Source: Caballeronia insecticola (GTDB lineage: Bacteria > Pseudomonadota > Gammaproteobacteria > Burkholderiales > Burkholderiaceae). From it: a stretch of 64,000 bases of DNA. Of this stretch, positions 28,011 to 39,449 are shown piece by piece. The stretch covers positions 992,001 to 1,056,000 of the forward strand of contig NC_021287.1 in NCBI RefSeq assembly GCF_000402035.1, read 5' to 3'. The notes beneath the pieces are model-generated. The model saw nothing but the letters and a program-made list of their open reading frames with translations. It was not told where the DNA came from and searched no databases. Each line of letters opens with the position of its first letter. Position 1 is the first letter of the stretch. The position numbers and the translations under genes are program-made.

Positions 28011-30082
28011 GCACGCTCGGCATCATCGAAGGCGCGCGGCCCGTGCCCGCGCCCGCCGACGAAAGCGCGGCGCTCGCGGACGGCTTCGCGCGGCGCATCG
28101 GCGATTTGGCACGGCGCATCGGCGCGGACGAGCGCGCGGTCTTGTGGGCCGAACGCGCGGCCGGCGCGATGAGCCGCGCGACCGTGCAAGGCCACGTGTG
28201 CCTGTCGCTGGCCGCGCTCGCGCGGCGTCACGACGAACGCTTCGACGAAGCACGCAGCGCGCTGCTCGCGAGCGGCGTTGCGTGCAGCGTGCGCGACAAT
28301 CGGCGCGCGGATGCCGCCGATCTGCTGCCGCTCGTCATCGACGAAGACGGGCGGCTCTATCTCGCGCGCTATTTCGACTACGAGCGGCGGCTCGCGCAGG
28401 CGCTCGTGGAACGTTCGCGAGATGCGCAAGTGCAGACCCAGACCCAGACCGTACAGCAAGACATCGCGCGGCAGGCCGAACGCATCGCGCGCTATTTCGG
28501 GACGGACGCAAGCGGCGACATCGACTGGCAACGCGTCGCGGCGCTCGTGGCGCTGGCGGGCAAGCTGACGATCGTGAGCGGCGGTCCGGGCACCGGCAAG
28601 ACGACCACCGTCGTCGGCGTGCTCGCGTGTCTGCTCGACGCCGATCCGGCCTTGCGCATCGCGCTCGCCGCGCCGACCGGCAAGGCCGCGCAACGCATGC
28701 AGGAAGCGCTGATCGAGCGCGCGGACAAGCTGCCGCCGGAACTGGCCGAGCGTCTGCCGCGCACGTCGTTCACGTTGCAGCGCCTGCTGGGCGTGCAGGC
28801 GGACGGCCGCTTCCGGCATCATCGCGACAATCCTTTGCCTTATGACGTGATCGTCGTCGACGAAGCCTCGATGATCGACGTTGCGCTCGCGGCGCATTTG
28901 CTCGAAGCCATCGCGCCGGCGAGCCGGCTCGTCATGCTGGGCGACAAGGATCAACTGTCGGCCGTGGAGGCGGGTGCGGTGTTCGCCGAACTGAGCGCGA
29001 CGCCTTCGTTCAGTCGCGCGGGCGTCGCGCGAATCGCCTCGGCGCTCGCACTCGATCCGAAGCGGCTCGAAGCGGCGCTGCCGCACGCCGAAGCGCCCAA
29101 GCGCGCCGCACCCGCTGTGTCCGTTACGTCCACCAAACCTGCCGCACCGCGCGATCCGCAACTCGAACTGTTCGCGCCCGAACCCGCCGACGATGCGCAA
29201 GGCTACGACGAACTCTTCGACACACTCCCGGAAGACTGGCAGGGTGGTGCCGCTGCCACAACCGAACAGCCGGCGCTCACCGATTGCGTCGTCTGGTTGC
29301 AGAAGAACTACCGTTTCGGGCTCGAATCGGACATCGGGCGTTTGTCGATCGCCATCCGCAACGGCGACGACCGCGCCGCGCTCGACGCCCTCGACAGCTC
29401 CGGCGAGCGTGCGGCCACCCTGTTCGACGACGGCGACGCCGCGCTTGCCGAGCGCACGCTCGCACGCCTCGCGCGAGGCTTCGCGCCGTATGCCGAAGCG
29501 CTTGCCGCCGCGCTCGACGGCGTGCCGTCCGATCACGCCCGGCTCTTCGACGCGCTCAACCACTTCCGCGTCCTGTGCGCGACGCGCCGCGGACCGCGCG
29601 GCGTGGACGATGTGAACGCGCGCATCGCCGCGAAAGTGCGCGAGCAGGCGGGCATCGCGCTGGCGCTGGGGGCGCAATGGTTCGCCGGGCGGCCGGTGAT
29701 CGTCACGCGCAACGACTACGCGCTCGGGCTTTTCAACGGCGATATCGGCATTGCGCTGCCGGGCGCCGACGGTCTTCTGCGCGTCGCCTTCCGCATGGCG
29801 GACGGAGCGTTGCGCTACGTATCGCCCGCCGCGCTGCCGCCGCACGACACCGCGTTCGCGCTCACCGTGCACAAATCGCAAGGCTCCGAGTTCGAGCACG
29901 CGGCGCTCGTGCTGCCCGGCGTGTTCGGGCGCGTGTTGTCGCGCGAGCTGATCTATACGGCGATCACGCGGGCGAAGCGGCGCGTCGAAGTGATTGGCTC
30001 GGCGGCGATCTTCGCGCAGGCGGTCAGGGAGCCGACGCGGCGCGATTCCGGGCTGGCTGCGAGAATGCGCCGTCTCACATGA
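28007..30082 (+). CDS. recD: RecBCD exonuclease V, alpha subunit RecD
   Basis: A 691-residue 5'-3' SF1B helicase. Walker A (SGGPGTGKTTTVVG) lies near residue 192, the Walker B region IVVDEASMIDVALAAHLLE near 285, and the C-terminal motif LTVHKSQGSEFEHAALVLP near 620. A Pro/Ala-rich spacer at about 360-420 (AVSVTSTKPAAPRDPQLELF) is longer than in E. coli RecD (608 aa) and explains the extra length. It starts by a 4-bp overlap with recB, completing the operon for double-strand-break repair. Confidence 0.94.
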   Translation: MSTLGIIEGARPVPAPADESAALADGFARRIGDLARRIGADERAVLWAERAAGAMSRATVQGHVCLSLAALARRHDERFDEARSALLASGVACSVRDNRRADAADLLPLVIDEDGRLYLARYFDYERRLAQALVERSRDAQVQTQTQTVQQDIARQAERIARYFGTDASGDIDWQRVAALVALAGKLTIVSGGPGTGKTTTVVGVLACLLDADPALRIALAAPTGKAAQRMQEALIERADKLPPELAERLPRTSFTLQRLLGVQADGRFRHHRDNPLPYDVIVVDEASMIDVALAAHLLEAIAPASRLVMLGDKDQLSAVEAGAVFAELSATPSFSRAGVARIASALALDPKRLEAALPHAEAPKRAAPAVSVTSTKPAAPRDPQLELFAPEPADDAQGYDELFDTLPEDWQGGAAATTEQPALTDCVVWLQKNYRFGLESDIGRLSIAIRNGDDRAALDALDSSGERAATLFDDGDAALAERTLARLARGFAPYAEALAAALDGVPSDHARLFDALNHFRVLCATRRGPRGVDDVNARIAAKVREQAGIALALGAQWFAGRPVIVTRNDYALGLFNGDIGIALPGADGLLRVAFRMADGALRYVSPAALPPHDTAFALTVHKSQGSEFEHAALVLPGVFGRVLSRELIYTAITRAKRRVEVIGSAAIFAQAVREPTRRDSGLAARMRRLT

Positions 30083-30116
30083 AACCAGCGTGGCAGATGC
30101 AACCAGGAGCCCACCG

Positions 30117-30530
30117 ATGACGACCACCGACATTCTCGCCGTGCCGCCGAACGAAATCGAGCTGACGGCCGTGCGCGCGCAGGGCGCGGGCGGTCAGAAC
30201 GTCAACAAGGTATCGAGCGCGATCCATCTGCGTTTCGACATTCGCGCGTCGTCGCTGCCGGAGCACATCAAGGCGCGGCTGCTCGCGCTCGCCGACGGCC
30301 GCGTTACGCGCGACGGCGTGATCGTCATCAAGGCGCAGGAGCATCGTACGCAGGACATGAATCGCGCGGCGGCGCTCGCCCGGCTCGACGAAATGATCCG
30401 CAGCGTGAGCGTGACACGGCGCAAGCGCATCGCGACGAAACCGACGCGCGCATCGCAAATGCGTCGCGTGGAGGGCAAGGTGAAGCGCGGCGCGATCAAG
30501 GCGGGAAGAGGGCCGGTGCGCGGGGAGTGA
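30117..30530 (+). CDS. arfB: Alternative ribosome-rescue factor ArfB (ICT1/YaeJ-like)
   Basis: A 137-residue class I release-factor-like hydrolase. The catalytic GGQ lies at residues 25-27 (RAQGAGGQNVNKVSSAIHLR) and a basic C-terminal tail (RRKRIATKPTRASQMRRVEG) inserts into the mRNA channel of stalled ribosomes. It frees peptides from non-stop ribosomes. The ATG at 30117 follows CCAGGAGCC. It lies 34 bp after recD and may be in the same transcript, although the functions are unrelated. Confidence 0.92.
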   Translation: MTTTDILAVPPNEIELTAVRAQGAGGQNVNKVSSAIHLRFDIRASSLPEHIKARLLALADGRVTRDGVIVIKAQEHRTQDMNRAAALARLDEMIRSVSVTRRKRIATKPTRASQMRRVEGKVKRGAIKAGRGPVRGE

Positions 30531-30551
30531 GGCGCGCGGCCGGCCTCGCTT

Positions 30552-31079
30552 TCAGCTTTCCCGCAGTTTGGTCTGGTCGGGCGCGAGCGGCCCGACGAAG
30601 TACGATTTGAGGCGTTCGCGCCCGATCACGCGGCCGAGCTCGGCGAACGCACAGTAGTTGCCGATCATCAGGAAAAGCAGGATCTGAACCGCGCAGAACT
30701 GCGACCAGTTGATATGCGTGATCAGTTCATGATGCGCGGCGGCCAGGTTGTGCGTTTCCTTCCAGAAGTCGAACAGGCGTTCGAGATAGTGGAGGATGCC
30801 GGCCACGACGGTATAAATCAGCGTCTTCCACACGACGTTCCAGATCAGCGGGCGATCCGGATAGCGATTGATGAACGGCAGCATGTTCGCGATCAACACG
30901 GCTTTGCCGAGAATCAGCGATGCAACGATCACGGAGAGGGAAGTCGGCAGCGAAATGCCGCTGCCTCTCACCATCAGCGCGCGGATGATGACTACGGCAT
31001 GCAGCAGGAAGAAGAAAAAGACGGTGGGCGGCACCATCTTCTTCATTTCGTGCTTGATGCCGGCAAATGAAACGCCCAT
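30552..31079 (-). CDS. Hypothetical integral membrane protein
   Basis: A 175-residue protein with about four hydrophobic helices: VFFFFLLHAVVIIRALMV, SVIVASLILGKAVLIANML, VVWKTLIYTVVAGILHYLE and FCAVQILLFLMIGNYCAFAEL. It ends in a charged tail (VGPLAPDQTKLRES). The ATG at 31079 is preceded by GGGAG on the minus strand, so it is preferred over a longer frame starting at 31157. I do not recognise the family. It is convergent with arfB. Confidence 0.7.
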   Translation of the reverse strand: MGVSFAGIKHEMKKMVPPTVFFFFLLHAVVIIRALMVRGSGISLPTSLSVIVASLILGKAVLIANMLPFINRYPDRPLIWNVVWKTLIYTVVAGILHYLERLFDFWKETHNLAAAHHELITHINWSQFCAVQILLFLMIGNYCAFAELGRVIGRERLKSYFVGPLAPDQTKLRES

Positions 31080-31174
31080 GTGAACTCCCGGCAGGAAGTC
31101 GAAGGCCGCGAAGGAAAACGCCGAGCCGAGCGGATTATGCCGGCCGCGAACGGCCAATCGTCACACAGTCTAGT

Positions 31175-32107
31175 TCATCGCGCGAGCTTGCGGCGTGCGA
31201 AAAACGGCAGGCGGCTCAATGCGCCGGTCGCGAGCGCGGTGCCCGCCAGCACGATCAGGCAGCCCGCGAGCATCACGAGCGAAACGTGTTCGCCGAGAAA
31301 GAGCGCGCCCCACAGAATGCCGAACGGCGGAATGACGAAGGTTACGGTCATCGCGCGCGCCGGGCCCGCCACCGCGACCAGATGGAAATAGATGAAGTAC
31401 GCGATGCCCGTGCAGCCGACGCCCAGCGCCAGCACCGCGCCCCACGCGTGCACCGAGACCGGCGCGGCAGGCCACGTGAGGAAGGCGATCGGCGCGAGCG
31501 CCAGGGTAGCGCCGAGCATGCTGCCGGCGGCGTTGGTCGTCGCATCGACGTCCATCAGATAGCGTTTCGCGAAGTTGCCCGCCACACCGTAAAGCGCCGA
31601 TGCCGCCAGCGCCGCGGCCGCCGCGAGCAGGCCCTGCACCGGCAGCGCCGCAGCGGAGCCCGTCGACGCGGGCGCGATCTGATTCCACACGAGAATAAGC
31701 ACGCCGGCGAAACCGATGGCCATGCCGATCGTGCGCGTGCTCGTCAGGCGATCCTTGAGCCACAGGTAGGCGACGAGCGCGCCCCAGAGCGGCGTCGTCG
31801 CGTTGATGACCGAGGTGGCGCCCGCCGAGAGCGTCAGTTCTGCATAGGCGAAGAGACAGAACGGCGCGGCCGAATTGAGAATGCCGACAATCAGCAAAGG
31901 CAGCCAGCGCGCCCGCAAGGTCGCGATAGTGGCGGCGAGCGGGCGGCGCACGAGCAGCATCGTGACAAGAAACACCGCGCCGATGCTCACGCGCAAGGCC
32001 ATCAACGGCGCAACGCCGAACTCGGCAACGCCCACGCGAATAAACAGAAACGAAGCGCCCCACAGGGCGGCGAGCACGATCAGTTGCAGCAGGTTGGCGG
32101 GTGACAT
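31175..32107 (-). CDS. EamA/DMT-family transporter
   Basis: A 310-residue inner-membrane protein with ten hydrophobic helices in two EamA repeats. The first begins LLQLIVLAALWGASFLFIRV. The second includes LGATLALAPIAFLTW and ends VSLVMLAGCLIVLAGTALAT. Drug/metabolite-superfamily proteins of this type export amino acids, metabolites or drugs. Substrate and direction cannot be inferred. It stands alone with no regulator beside it. Confidence 0.85.
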   Translation of the reverse strand: MSPANLLQLIVLAALWGASFLFIRVGVAEFGVAPLMALRVSIGAVFLVTMLLVRRPLAATIATLRARWLPLLIVGILNSAAPFCLFAYAELTLSAGATSVINATTPLWGALVAYLWLKDRLTSTRTIGMAIGFAGVLILVWNQIAPASTGSAAALPVQGLLAAAAALAASALYGVAGNFAKRYLMDVDATTNAAGSMLGATLALAPIAFLTWPAAPVSVHAWGAVLALGVGCTGIAYFIYFHLVAVAGPARAMTVTFVIPPFGILWGALFLGEHVSLVMLAGCLIVLAGTALATGALSRLPFFARRKLAR

Positions 32108-32208
32108 GGCGGGGCGGACTTCGGGAGACTTTCGGAAAGTCCGCGCATGTTAGCACCGCGTTCATCTCGAAAAAGCGCCCGCCGAACGAAAGCGCAAGAA
32201 GCGGGAAG

Positions 32209-33810
32209 TCAGTGCGGCGGGATCATCCAGGTCAGCACGTTCTGCTGTAGCCACACGAGTATGCCGAGCAGAATCGTGAGGAAGATCGAATGCCAGAAGG
32301 TGCGAGCGAAGACGAGGCCTTCCTTGCCTTTGAGCTCGGTCGTCGCGACGCCGGTCGAAATGTTCTGCGGCGAGATCATCTTGCCCATCACGCCGCCGGA
32401 CGAATTGGTCGCCGCCATCAGCACCGGGTTCAGGTTGAGCTGGTTTGCCGCGACCACCTGAAGGTTGCCGAACAGCGCATTGCCCGACGTATCGCTGCCG
32501 GAGAGAAATACCGCGACCCAGCCGAGAAACGCCGACACCAGCGGGAAAAACGGCCCGACCGATGCCACGCCCAGACCGAGCGTGTAGTTCATGCCCGAGT
32601 AGTTCATCAGATAGGCGAGTCCGACGATCGTCGCCACAGTCAAAATGGCGATGCGCGTCTGCACCCATGTGTCGGCGATCGCGGCGCTATATTCGCGCGC
32701 GGGCAGTTTGACCAACAGCGCGGTGATGATCGATGCCACCAGAATCGCGGTGCCCGTGGCGAGCGGCTGGAAGTCCCAGATCGCGCCGTAGGGCTGGTTG
32801 TAGAGCGTGATGAAGACGGCCTTGTCGAGCCCCGGCCACGCCACCTTGATGTCGCCGATCAGGAATATCTTGAGCACCGTCCACACGATCACCACCACCG
32901 ACACGACGATCCACGGCACCCAGCCATGCCCGCCCGAGAGCGCCCCGCGCGTGCCGCCCACGCGCTCGACGTTGACGGCGAAACGTTCGTCGGCGACGGG
33001 TTTCCAGATGCGCAGGAAGGCGATCGTCAGGATCAGCGAGACGAGCGACGAAAGCACGTCGGTGAGCGCGTAGCTGATGTAGTTCGACGTCACGAATTGC
33101 GTGAGCGCGAACGCGCCGCCCGCGACGAGCAGCACGGGCCATACGCGCAGCATGTTGCGAAAGCCCGCGTAGACGCCGATCACGTAGAACGGCAGGAAGA
33201 ACGCGAAGAGCGGCAACTGGCGGCCGACCATTTTCGCGAGCGCATCGGTCGGCAAATGGGTGACGGCGCCAAGCACGGTGATCGGGACGCCGAGCGCGCC
33301 GAACGCGACCGGCGCGGTGTTGAAAATCAGCGTGAAAGTGAGCGCTTCGAGCGTCGGGAATCCGAGCAGGATGAGCAGCGAACTCGTGATGGCGATCGGC
33401 GTGCCGAAGCCCGAAATGCCTTCGAGCAGCGCGCCGAACGAGAAGCCGATCACGACGAGCACGATGCGCCGGTCGTTGGGCAGGTTATCGACCATCCACT
33501 GGCGGAAGGCTTCGAAGCGGCCCGAGCGTTGCGCGACGTTATAGAGCAGGATGGCGGCGAACACGATCCACATGACGGGCCACAGCGCGAACACGGCGCC
33601 GGCCGCGACCGAATCGAGCGCGAGCCCGACCGGGAAATGCCAGCCCGCCACCGCGATGATCAGCGCAAGCACGAGGCCGCCGAGCGACGCCTGCCACGCG
33701 GGACGGCGCGCCCAGCCGAGCAGCACGAGCACCAGGACGATCGGCAGCGCGGCAACGATAAAGGAGGCGAACAGCGAGTGGGCGATCGGGGTGAGTATCT
33801 GGTGGAACAT
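32209..33810 (-). CDS. L-lactate permease (LctP family)
   Basis: A 533-residue permease with about 13 membrane helices. Features include FGTPIAITSSLLILLGFP, the LGWVAVFLSGSDTSGNALFG segment and NSSGGVMGKMISPQNIS, all characteristic of LctP proton-lactate/glycolate symporters. The ATG at 33810 has AAGGAG seven bases upstream; an in-frame upstream start is rejected. No lactate dehydrogenase or lldR regulator is adjacent, so this may be a secondary lactate or glycolate carrier. Confidence 0.9.
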   Translation of the reverse strand: MFHQILTPIAHSLFASFIVAALPIVLVLVLLGWARRPAWQASLGGLVLALIIAVAGWHFPVGLALDSVAAGAVFALWPVMWIVFAAILLYNVAQRSGRFEAFRQWMVDNLPNDRRIVLVVIGFSFGALLEGISGFGTPIAITSSLLILLGFPTLEALTFTLIFNTAPVAFGALGVPITVLGAVTHLPTDALAKMVGRQLPLFAFFLPFYVIGVYAGFRNMLRVWPVLLVAGGAFALTQFVTSNYISYALTDVLSSLVSLILTIAFLRIWKPVADERFAVNVERVGGTRGALSGGHGWVPWIVVSVVVIVWTVLKIFLIGDIKVAWPGLDKAVFITLYNQPYGAIWDFQPLATGTAILVASIITALLVKLPAREYSAAIADTWVQTRIAILTVATIVGLAYLMNYSGMNYTLGLGVASVGPFFPLVSAFLGWVAVFLSGSDTSGNALFGNLQVVAANQLNLNPVLMAATNSSGGVMGKMISPQNISTGVATTELKGKEGLVFARTFWHSIFLTILLGILVWLQQNVLTWMIPPH

Positions 33811-34092
33811 CGGGTCTCCTTCGTCCTGGCATGAACGGAAGCGGCACGCAGCGAGCCGCAATGCGCGTCGAATTCGATGTTTCAGCAGATGACGCCCGCA
33901 GGGTTAAGCGGACGCATAACGCGCACACTAAGAATAGGGCGCGATCCGGAAGCGTCAAGGCGGGAATGCGCGCGGATTGCGGCGCGGAGCGCGGGGCGCG
34001 CGACTCAAGCGGTCACGGGCGCGGCATGGCGAGCGGCGGCGCGGGCGGGCGGGCCGGTCCGAATGAACAGCGTGACGAATCGAGCGACGCGA

Positions 34093-34221
34093 TCAGCCCT
34101 TGGCGACGACGCCCGGCGCGCGCTCCTCGCCATCGGCCACAGGCGTGCGGCGGAAAACCCAGACGGTCAGCAAGCCGAGCGAGGCGAGCATCCAGAGCAG
34201 GAAAAACACGAAAGCCATCAT
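34093..34221 (-). CDS. Small membrane peptide, hypothetical (42 aa)
   Basis: A 42-residue peptide starting MMAFVFFLLWMLASLGLLTV with one membrane helix and a charged tail (FRRTPVADGEERAPG). A GAGGGAT ribosome-like site precedes the double ATG. A longer frame would add an unlikely leader. Size and single helix fit small membrane peptides, but there is no family evidence. Confidence 0.45.
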   Translation of the reverse strand: MMAFVFFLLWMLASLGLLTVWVFRRTPVADGEERAPGVVAKG

Positions 34222-34438
34222 GTCCGATCCCTCTATTAACGAAGAAGCTGCGACGTGATCGCCATCGCGCCGCAGCAAATAGGGGAAACGAATAGCCAGA
34301 ATCGTGCCAAGGATCGGCAAAATCCGCCAAGTGATTGTCGGGAAAGGAAAGTGTGCGAGCGCACGGTCGCGCGTTATTTGCGCGCGCCATCGAACTGATC
34401 GGAAATTGTTGCAGCGATGTTACGCGGGGCATTTCAAA

Positions 34439-34471
34439 GCGGCCGTTTGTCTCATCTGATGTAACGGCCGC
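34439..34471 (-). terminator. Stem-loop downstream of the Gly/Trp/His lipoprotein gene
   Basis: GCGGCCGTT (34439-34447) and AACGGCCGC (34463-34471) form a 9-bp stem with a 15-nt loop. On the minus strand it lies 19 bp past the stop of the gene ending at 34490 and is followed only by TTTG, so it is a weak intrinsic terminator. Confidence 0.55.
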
Positions 34472-34489
34472 ACGCGTTCAGCGTCAATG

Positions 34490-35017
34490 TTAGTGGCCGT
34501 GACCGCCGCCGCCATGGCCCCAGCTGCTTCCGCCGCCACCGCCGTGCCAGCCCCCGCCGCCGCCGCCGCCGTGCCATCCGCCGCCGCCGCCATGCCAGCC
34601 GCCCCCGCCGCCATGCCAGCCGTGTCCCCAGCAGCAACCGCCGCCGCCCCAGTAGCCGAAGCCAATGGACACCGCCGGATAGCCGTAGCCGTAATACGCC
34701 GGATAGGCGGCATAGGGCGGGTAATAAGCGGGCGGATAGGGGTACGGATAGGTCGGATAGTATTCGCCGTACGAGCCGACCGCGTATTGATATTCGGGCG
34801 GAAGCGTGGCGCTGGGCGTCGTGGCGACCGTACCCGACGCGCCTTGCGCGGGCAGCGAGAACTCCTGCTGCGTATACGCGGCACCTACGACCGGATACGA
34901 CGGATAAGCCGGATAAGCGGGATAGCCGTAAGGGTAATAGCACCCGCTGAGAAACATCCCGGCCGCGATCATGGAGATGGCGGTCCGGGGTCCGATACTG
35001 CTGCGGGCGGAAATCAT
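34490..35017 (-). CDS. Lipoprotein with Tyr/Pro and Gly/Trp/His repeats
   Basis: A 175-residue exported lipoprotein: signal AISMIAAGMFLSGC with Cys26 lipidated. Next comes a Tyr/Pro-rich part (YPYGYPAYPAYPSYPVV), a middle domain, then a C-terminal run of GWHGGGGG units ending SSWGHGGGGHGH. The many histidines and two adjacent Cys (GGGCCWGHGW) suggest metal or surface interactions, but no function is established. The ATG at 35017 gives the proper signal peptide. A stem-loop follows the stop. Confidence 0.8.
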   Translation of the reverse strand: MISARSSIGPRTAISMIAAGMFLSGCYYPYGYPAYPAYPSYPVVGAAYTQQEFSLPAQGASGTVATTPSATLPPEYQYAVGSYGEYYPTYPYPYPPAYYPPYAAYPAYYGYGYPAVSIGFGYWGGGGCCWGHGWHGGGGGWHGGGGGWHGGGGGGGWHGGGGGSSWGHGGGGHGH

Positions 35018-35217
35018 GATGCTGCTCCTTGCGATACGGCACGCGGACTCTTGGTTCGGTTCGGCGAGAACGGGTCCGTTAAGGAGCAGCTTAGTCGAAC
35101 GATGAGGAGCGGGCGTCGGCTCTTGTGTGAAAAAGGATTACCGGAACGCCTTCCTGTAACAAATCTGAAACAGCGACGCCGCGAATCCTTCGTCGTTGCT
35201 TCAGCCGAGCCGGTTAT

Positions 35218-35430
35218 TTACTTCCCGACCTGATTCCCGATCACCCCGCCGACCGCCGCGCCGCCGAGCGTCGACAGCGCGCTGCCGCCGATGACCGCGC
35301 CGCCCGCCGCGCCCACGCCCGCGCCGATGGCCGTATCTCGTTGACGCGTAGACATATCGCCGCAAGCGGTCAAGCCTCCCAGAAACGCGATGACCATTGC
35401 AGCAGCGCCGATCTGTTTGATGGTTTTCAT
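35218..35430 (-). CDS. Glycine-zipper 2TM lipoprotein, OsmB-like
   Basis: A 70-residue protein: a signal peptide with lipobox (MKTIKQIGAAAMVIAFLGGL then TACG), a short polar segment (DMSTRQRDTAI) and a glycine-zipper (GAGVGAAGGAVIGGSAL ... GGAAVGGVIGNQVGK). OsmB/Rick-17kDa-like proteins are osmotically or stress induced outer-membrane lipoproteins. The ATG at 35430 fits the signal; a longer frame adds a non-signal leader. Confidence 0.8.
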   Translation of the reverse strand: MKTIKQIGAAAMVIAFLGGLTACGDMSTRQRDTAIGAGVGAAGGAVIGGSALSTLGGAAVGGVIGNQVGK

Positions 35431-35589
35431 GTCGACTCTCCAATTCGATGATGAACTGAATCGGCTCGGCGTTCGCCCATGGGCCGCCATGTTTTTCGCC
35501 GGTTCGTTCGCTTCTGAGCAGAAAAGATGCCCGATTCGTCAGAGGAGGCTCAACGTCAAGCCAGGCAAGCCTGAGCGGTTGACGCGAAC

Positions 35590-35628
35590 AAAAAAACGGC
35601 CTGCCGTACGGTGGGTACGACAGGCCGT
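35590..35628 (-). terminator. Intrinsic terminator of thiC
   Basis: ACGGCCTG (35596-35603) pairs with CAGGCCGT (35621-35628). On the minus strand it is followed by seven T residues and lies 40 bp past the thiC stop. Confidence 0.85.
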
Positions 35629-35667
35629 TGTCAACAAGTAAAAAGCTTCACGTTGGCTCAGGTTGGC

Positions 35668-37623
<1,956 letters not shown>

Positions 37624-37766
37624 TTATGAGCCGATGCCCGAAGACGCGGACGAACGCCGTCGAGCTCGGCTGATTCAGGAGCTAAACAGGGAGGAACGAG
37701 ATGGAAAGGTACGGTCCCGGAAGAAGTGGCGATGCGTGAGAGCGAGATTCAAGCCGCCGGGCCCGA

Positions 37767-37889
37767 ACGCTTCCCTGCGCTGGCATTATCCAGATCAGGT
37801 TCAAAGGGTATTTCTCACCCACGCCGCGCGAGGCGCCTCATTTCGATACAGCCGGAATGAAACCGCGATGCGCAACGCAGGACCCCCGC
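37767..37889 (-). promoter_or_regulatory. TPP riboswitch (THI element) upstream of thiC
   Basis: On the minus strand the leader carries GGGGGTCCTGCG (5' P1/P2), then GTGGGTGAGAAATACCC, and CCTGATCTGGATAATGCCAG followed by CGCAGGGAAGCG (3' half). These are the conserved THI-box elements that bind thiamine pyrophosphate. The element ends about 170 nt before the thiC start, so it likely controls transcription or translation of thiC. Confidence 0.93.
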
Positions 37890-38149
37890 GTTAGCAGCCG
37901 CAACATTACACCGCGACGTGGCTTCTTGGCAACCATCGTGGAAAAACGTCGATCGTCGGCGATCCTTACTGCATAATGTCGGGCGCCGCGACTTTCAGGG
38001 TTTTCCCGTAGCCGGGCGGTCCCTTCTCGTGCAATCTTGCGTAATCGCATTTCTCCGTTCCGCCCATGCCGTTCAGTCTGGTTTCTGCCGCAGCGTATGC
38101 CCCGGTTTCGTTTGTAATCGTCCGGCGCGCAGCCGTTGCGGAGTGATGC

Positions 38150-39091
38150 ATGTCCGCTCTGCCGCCGCCGCGTCTTCCGTTCAGCTTTCCCGACCGTTTT
38201 CCGTTTCGCCCGCCGCGCTCGTTCAAAGGGCAGGTCGCGCTCGCGCTGACGGTCGTCTATCTCGTCTGGGGCTCGACCTATCTCGGCATTCATCTGTCGC
38301 TCGAGTCGTTTCCGCCGCTGTTGCTCGGCGGCCTGCGTAATCTGTGCGCGGGCGTCGGGCTGCTCGTGATCGCGGTGCATCGCCGGGCGGTGTGGCCCAG
38401 CGCGCGCGAAGTGCGCAATGCGGCGCTCGTCGGCACGCTGCTGGAAGGCTTGTCGAGCGGGATGATGGCCTACGGCATGCGCACCGTGGGCACCGGCACG
38501 GCCGCGGTGATGGTCGCCACCGTGCCGCTCTTCGCGACGATCTTCTCCGCGCTGAGCGGACGCGCCGTCGCACGCGGCGAGTGGTTCGCGCTGGCGCTGG
38601 GTCTGCTCGGCATCGCGCTGCTGAATCATGGCGATCCGTCGCCGAGTTCGACGGTCGGCACGCTCGCCATCCTGTGCGCGGCAATCTTCTGGGCGGGCGG
38701 CGCGCACCTGGCGGGACGTCTGCCGCAACCGTCGGATCTGCTGATGTCCACGGCGCTGCAGATCGGGCTCGGCGGACTGATCGCGACGGGCATCGCGCTG
38801 GTGTCGGGCGAGCGGCTCACGCAAGTGAGCCTGGGCGCGGGTCTGTCGTTCGGGTATCTCGTCGTGGTCGGTTCGATGGCCGCCTATGTGGCCTATAACT
38901 TCCTCATCCGCAATACGAGCACGATCGTCGCGACGAGTTGCCTCTACGTCAATCCGATCGTGGCCGTCATGCTCGGCGCGGTGCTGCTCGGCGAAATCAT
39001 CACGCGCTGGACTGTCATCGCGACGGTCGTGACCTTGCTTTCGGTCGGGCTTTCCTTCTGGTTCGACTATCGGCGGCGCGGGCTCGCCTAA
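38150..39091 (+). CDS. EamA/DMT-family exporter (YedA-like)
   Basis: A 313-residue membrane protein with ten helices. After a Pro-rich leader (RLPFSFPDRFPFRPPRSFKG), the first EamA repeat begins VYLVWGSTYLGIHLSLESFP, the YedA-type opening. The second repeat ends with NPIVAVMLGAVLLGEIITRW. The family exports metabolites or drugs. It is divergent from thiC across about 550 bp including the riboswitch; no regulator is adjacent. Confidence 0.87.
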   Translation: MSALPPPRLPFSFPDRFPFRPPRSFKGQVALALTVVYLVWGSTYLGIHLSLESFPPLLLGGLRNLCAGVGLLVIAVHRRAVWPSAREVRNAALVGTLLEGLSSGMMAYGMRTVGTGTAAVMVATVPLFATIFSALSGRAVARGEWFALALGLLGIALLNHGDPSPSSTVGTLAILCAAIFWAGGAHLAGRLPQPSDLLMSTALQIGLGGLIATGIALVSGERLTQVSLGAGLSFGYLVVVGSMAAYVAYNFLIRNTSTIVATSCLYVNPIVAVMLGAVLLGEIITRWTVIATVVTLLSVGLSFWFDYRRRGLA

Positions 39092-39449
39092 AATCCGGCG
39101 GCTGTCACGTCGTTGTAAAAATCTCGTCCTCGCGATGGCCGCACGCCGCGGTGGCAGCGGCCGCGCGCATCTTCCGAAGAATTCCTCTAATGAAACGCCA
39201 AGCCTTGCTGCATAAGGCTCGGGCGCGTTCGCGCACGCGCGTCGCACCGTTGCGGGGCATGTGGGTTGCTGAGGGCTGGCACCCGCATGAGCAGCGCCGA
39301 TTCAGCATCGCGCCACGCGGGCAAGGAAGGAAAAACAGAATCCGGGGCGGCCATCCGGATCGGCGAGACCGCGAGAAGGCGCGTTCGAGCTGTCCGGTTC
39401 TTCTAACCCGGATAACGAGGTGGTCGATTACAACAAAGGAAGGTGAAAC
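39092..39449. other. Intergenic region before the DUF4397 lipoprotein
   Basis: About 360 bp. A short arginine-rich frame (39190-39453) overlaps the next start but looks non-coding. A GCCTT/AAGGC hairpin lies near 39205-39225. AAGGAAGGTG before 39450 is a strong ribosome site. I see nothing else. Confidence 0.4.

Noticed and set aside
37838..39247. 469-codon minus-strand frame
   Set aside because: It crosses the TPP riboswitch and the EamA gene and has the composition of antisense high-GC DNA.
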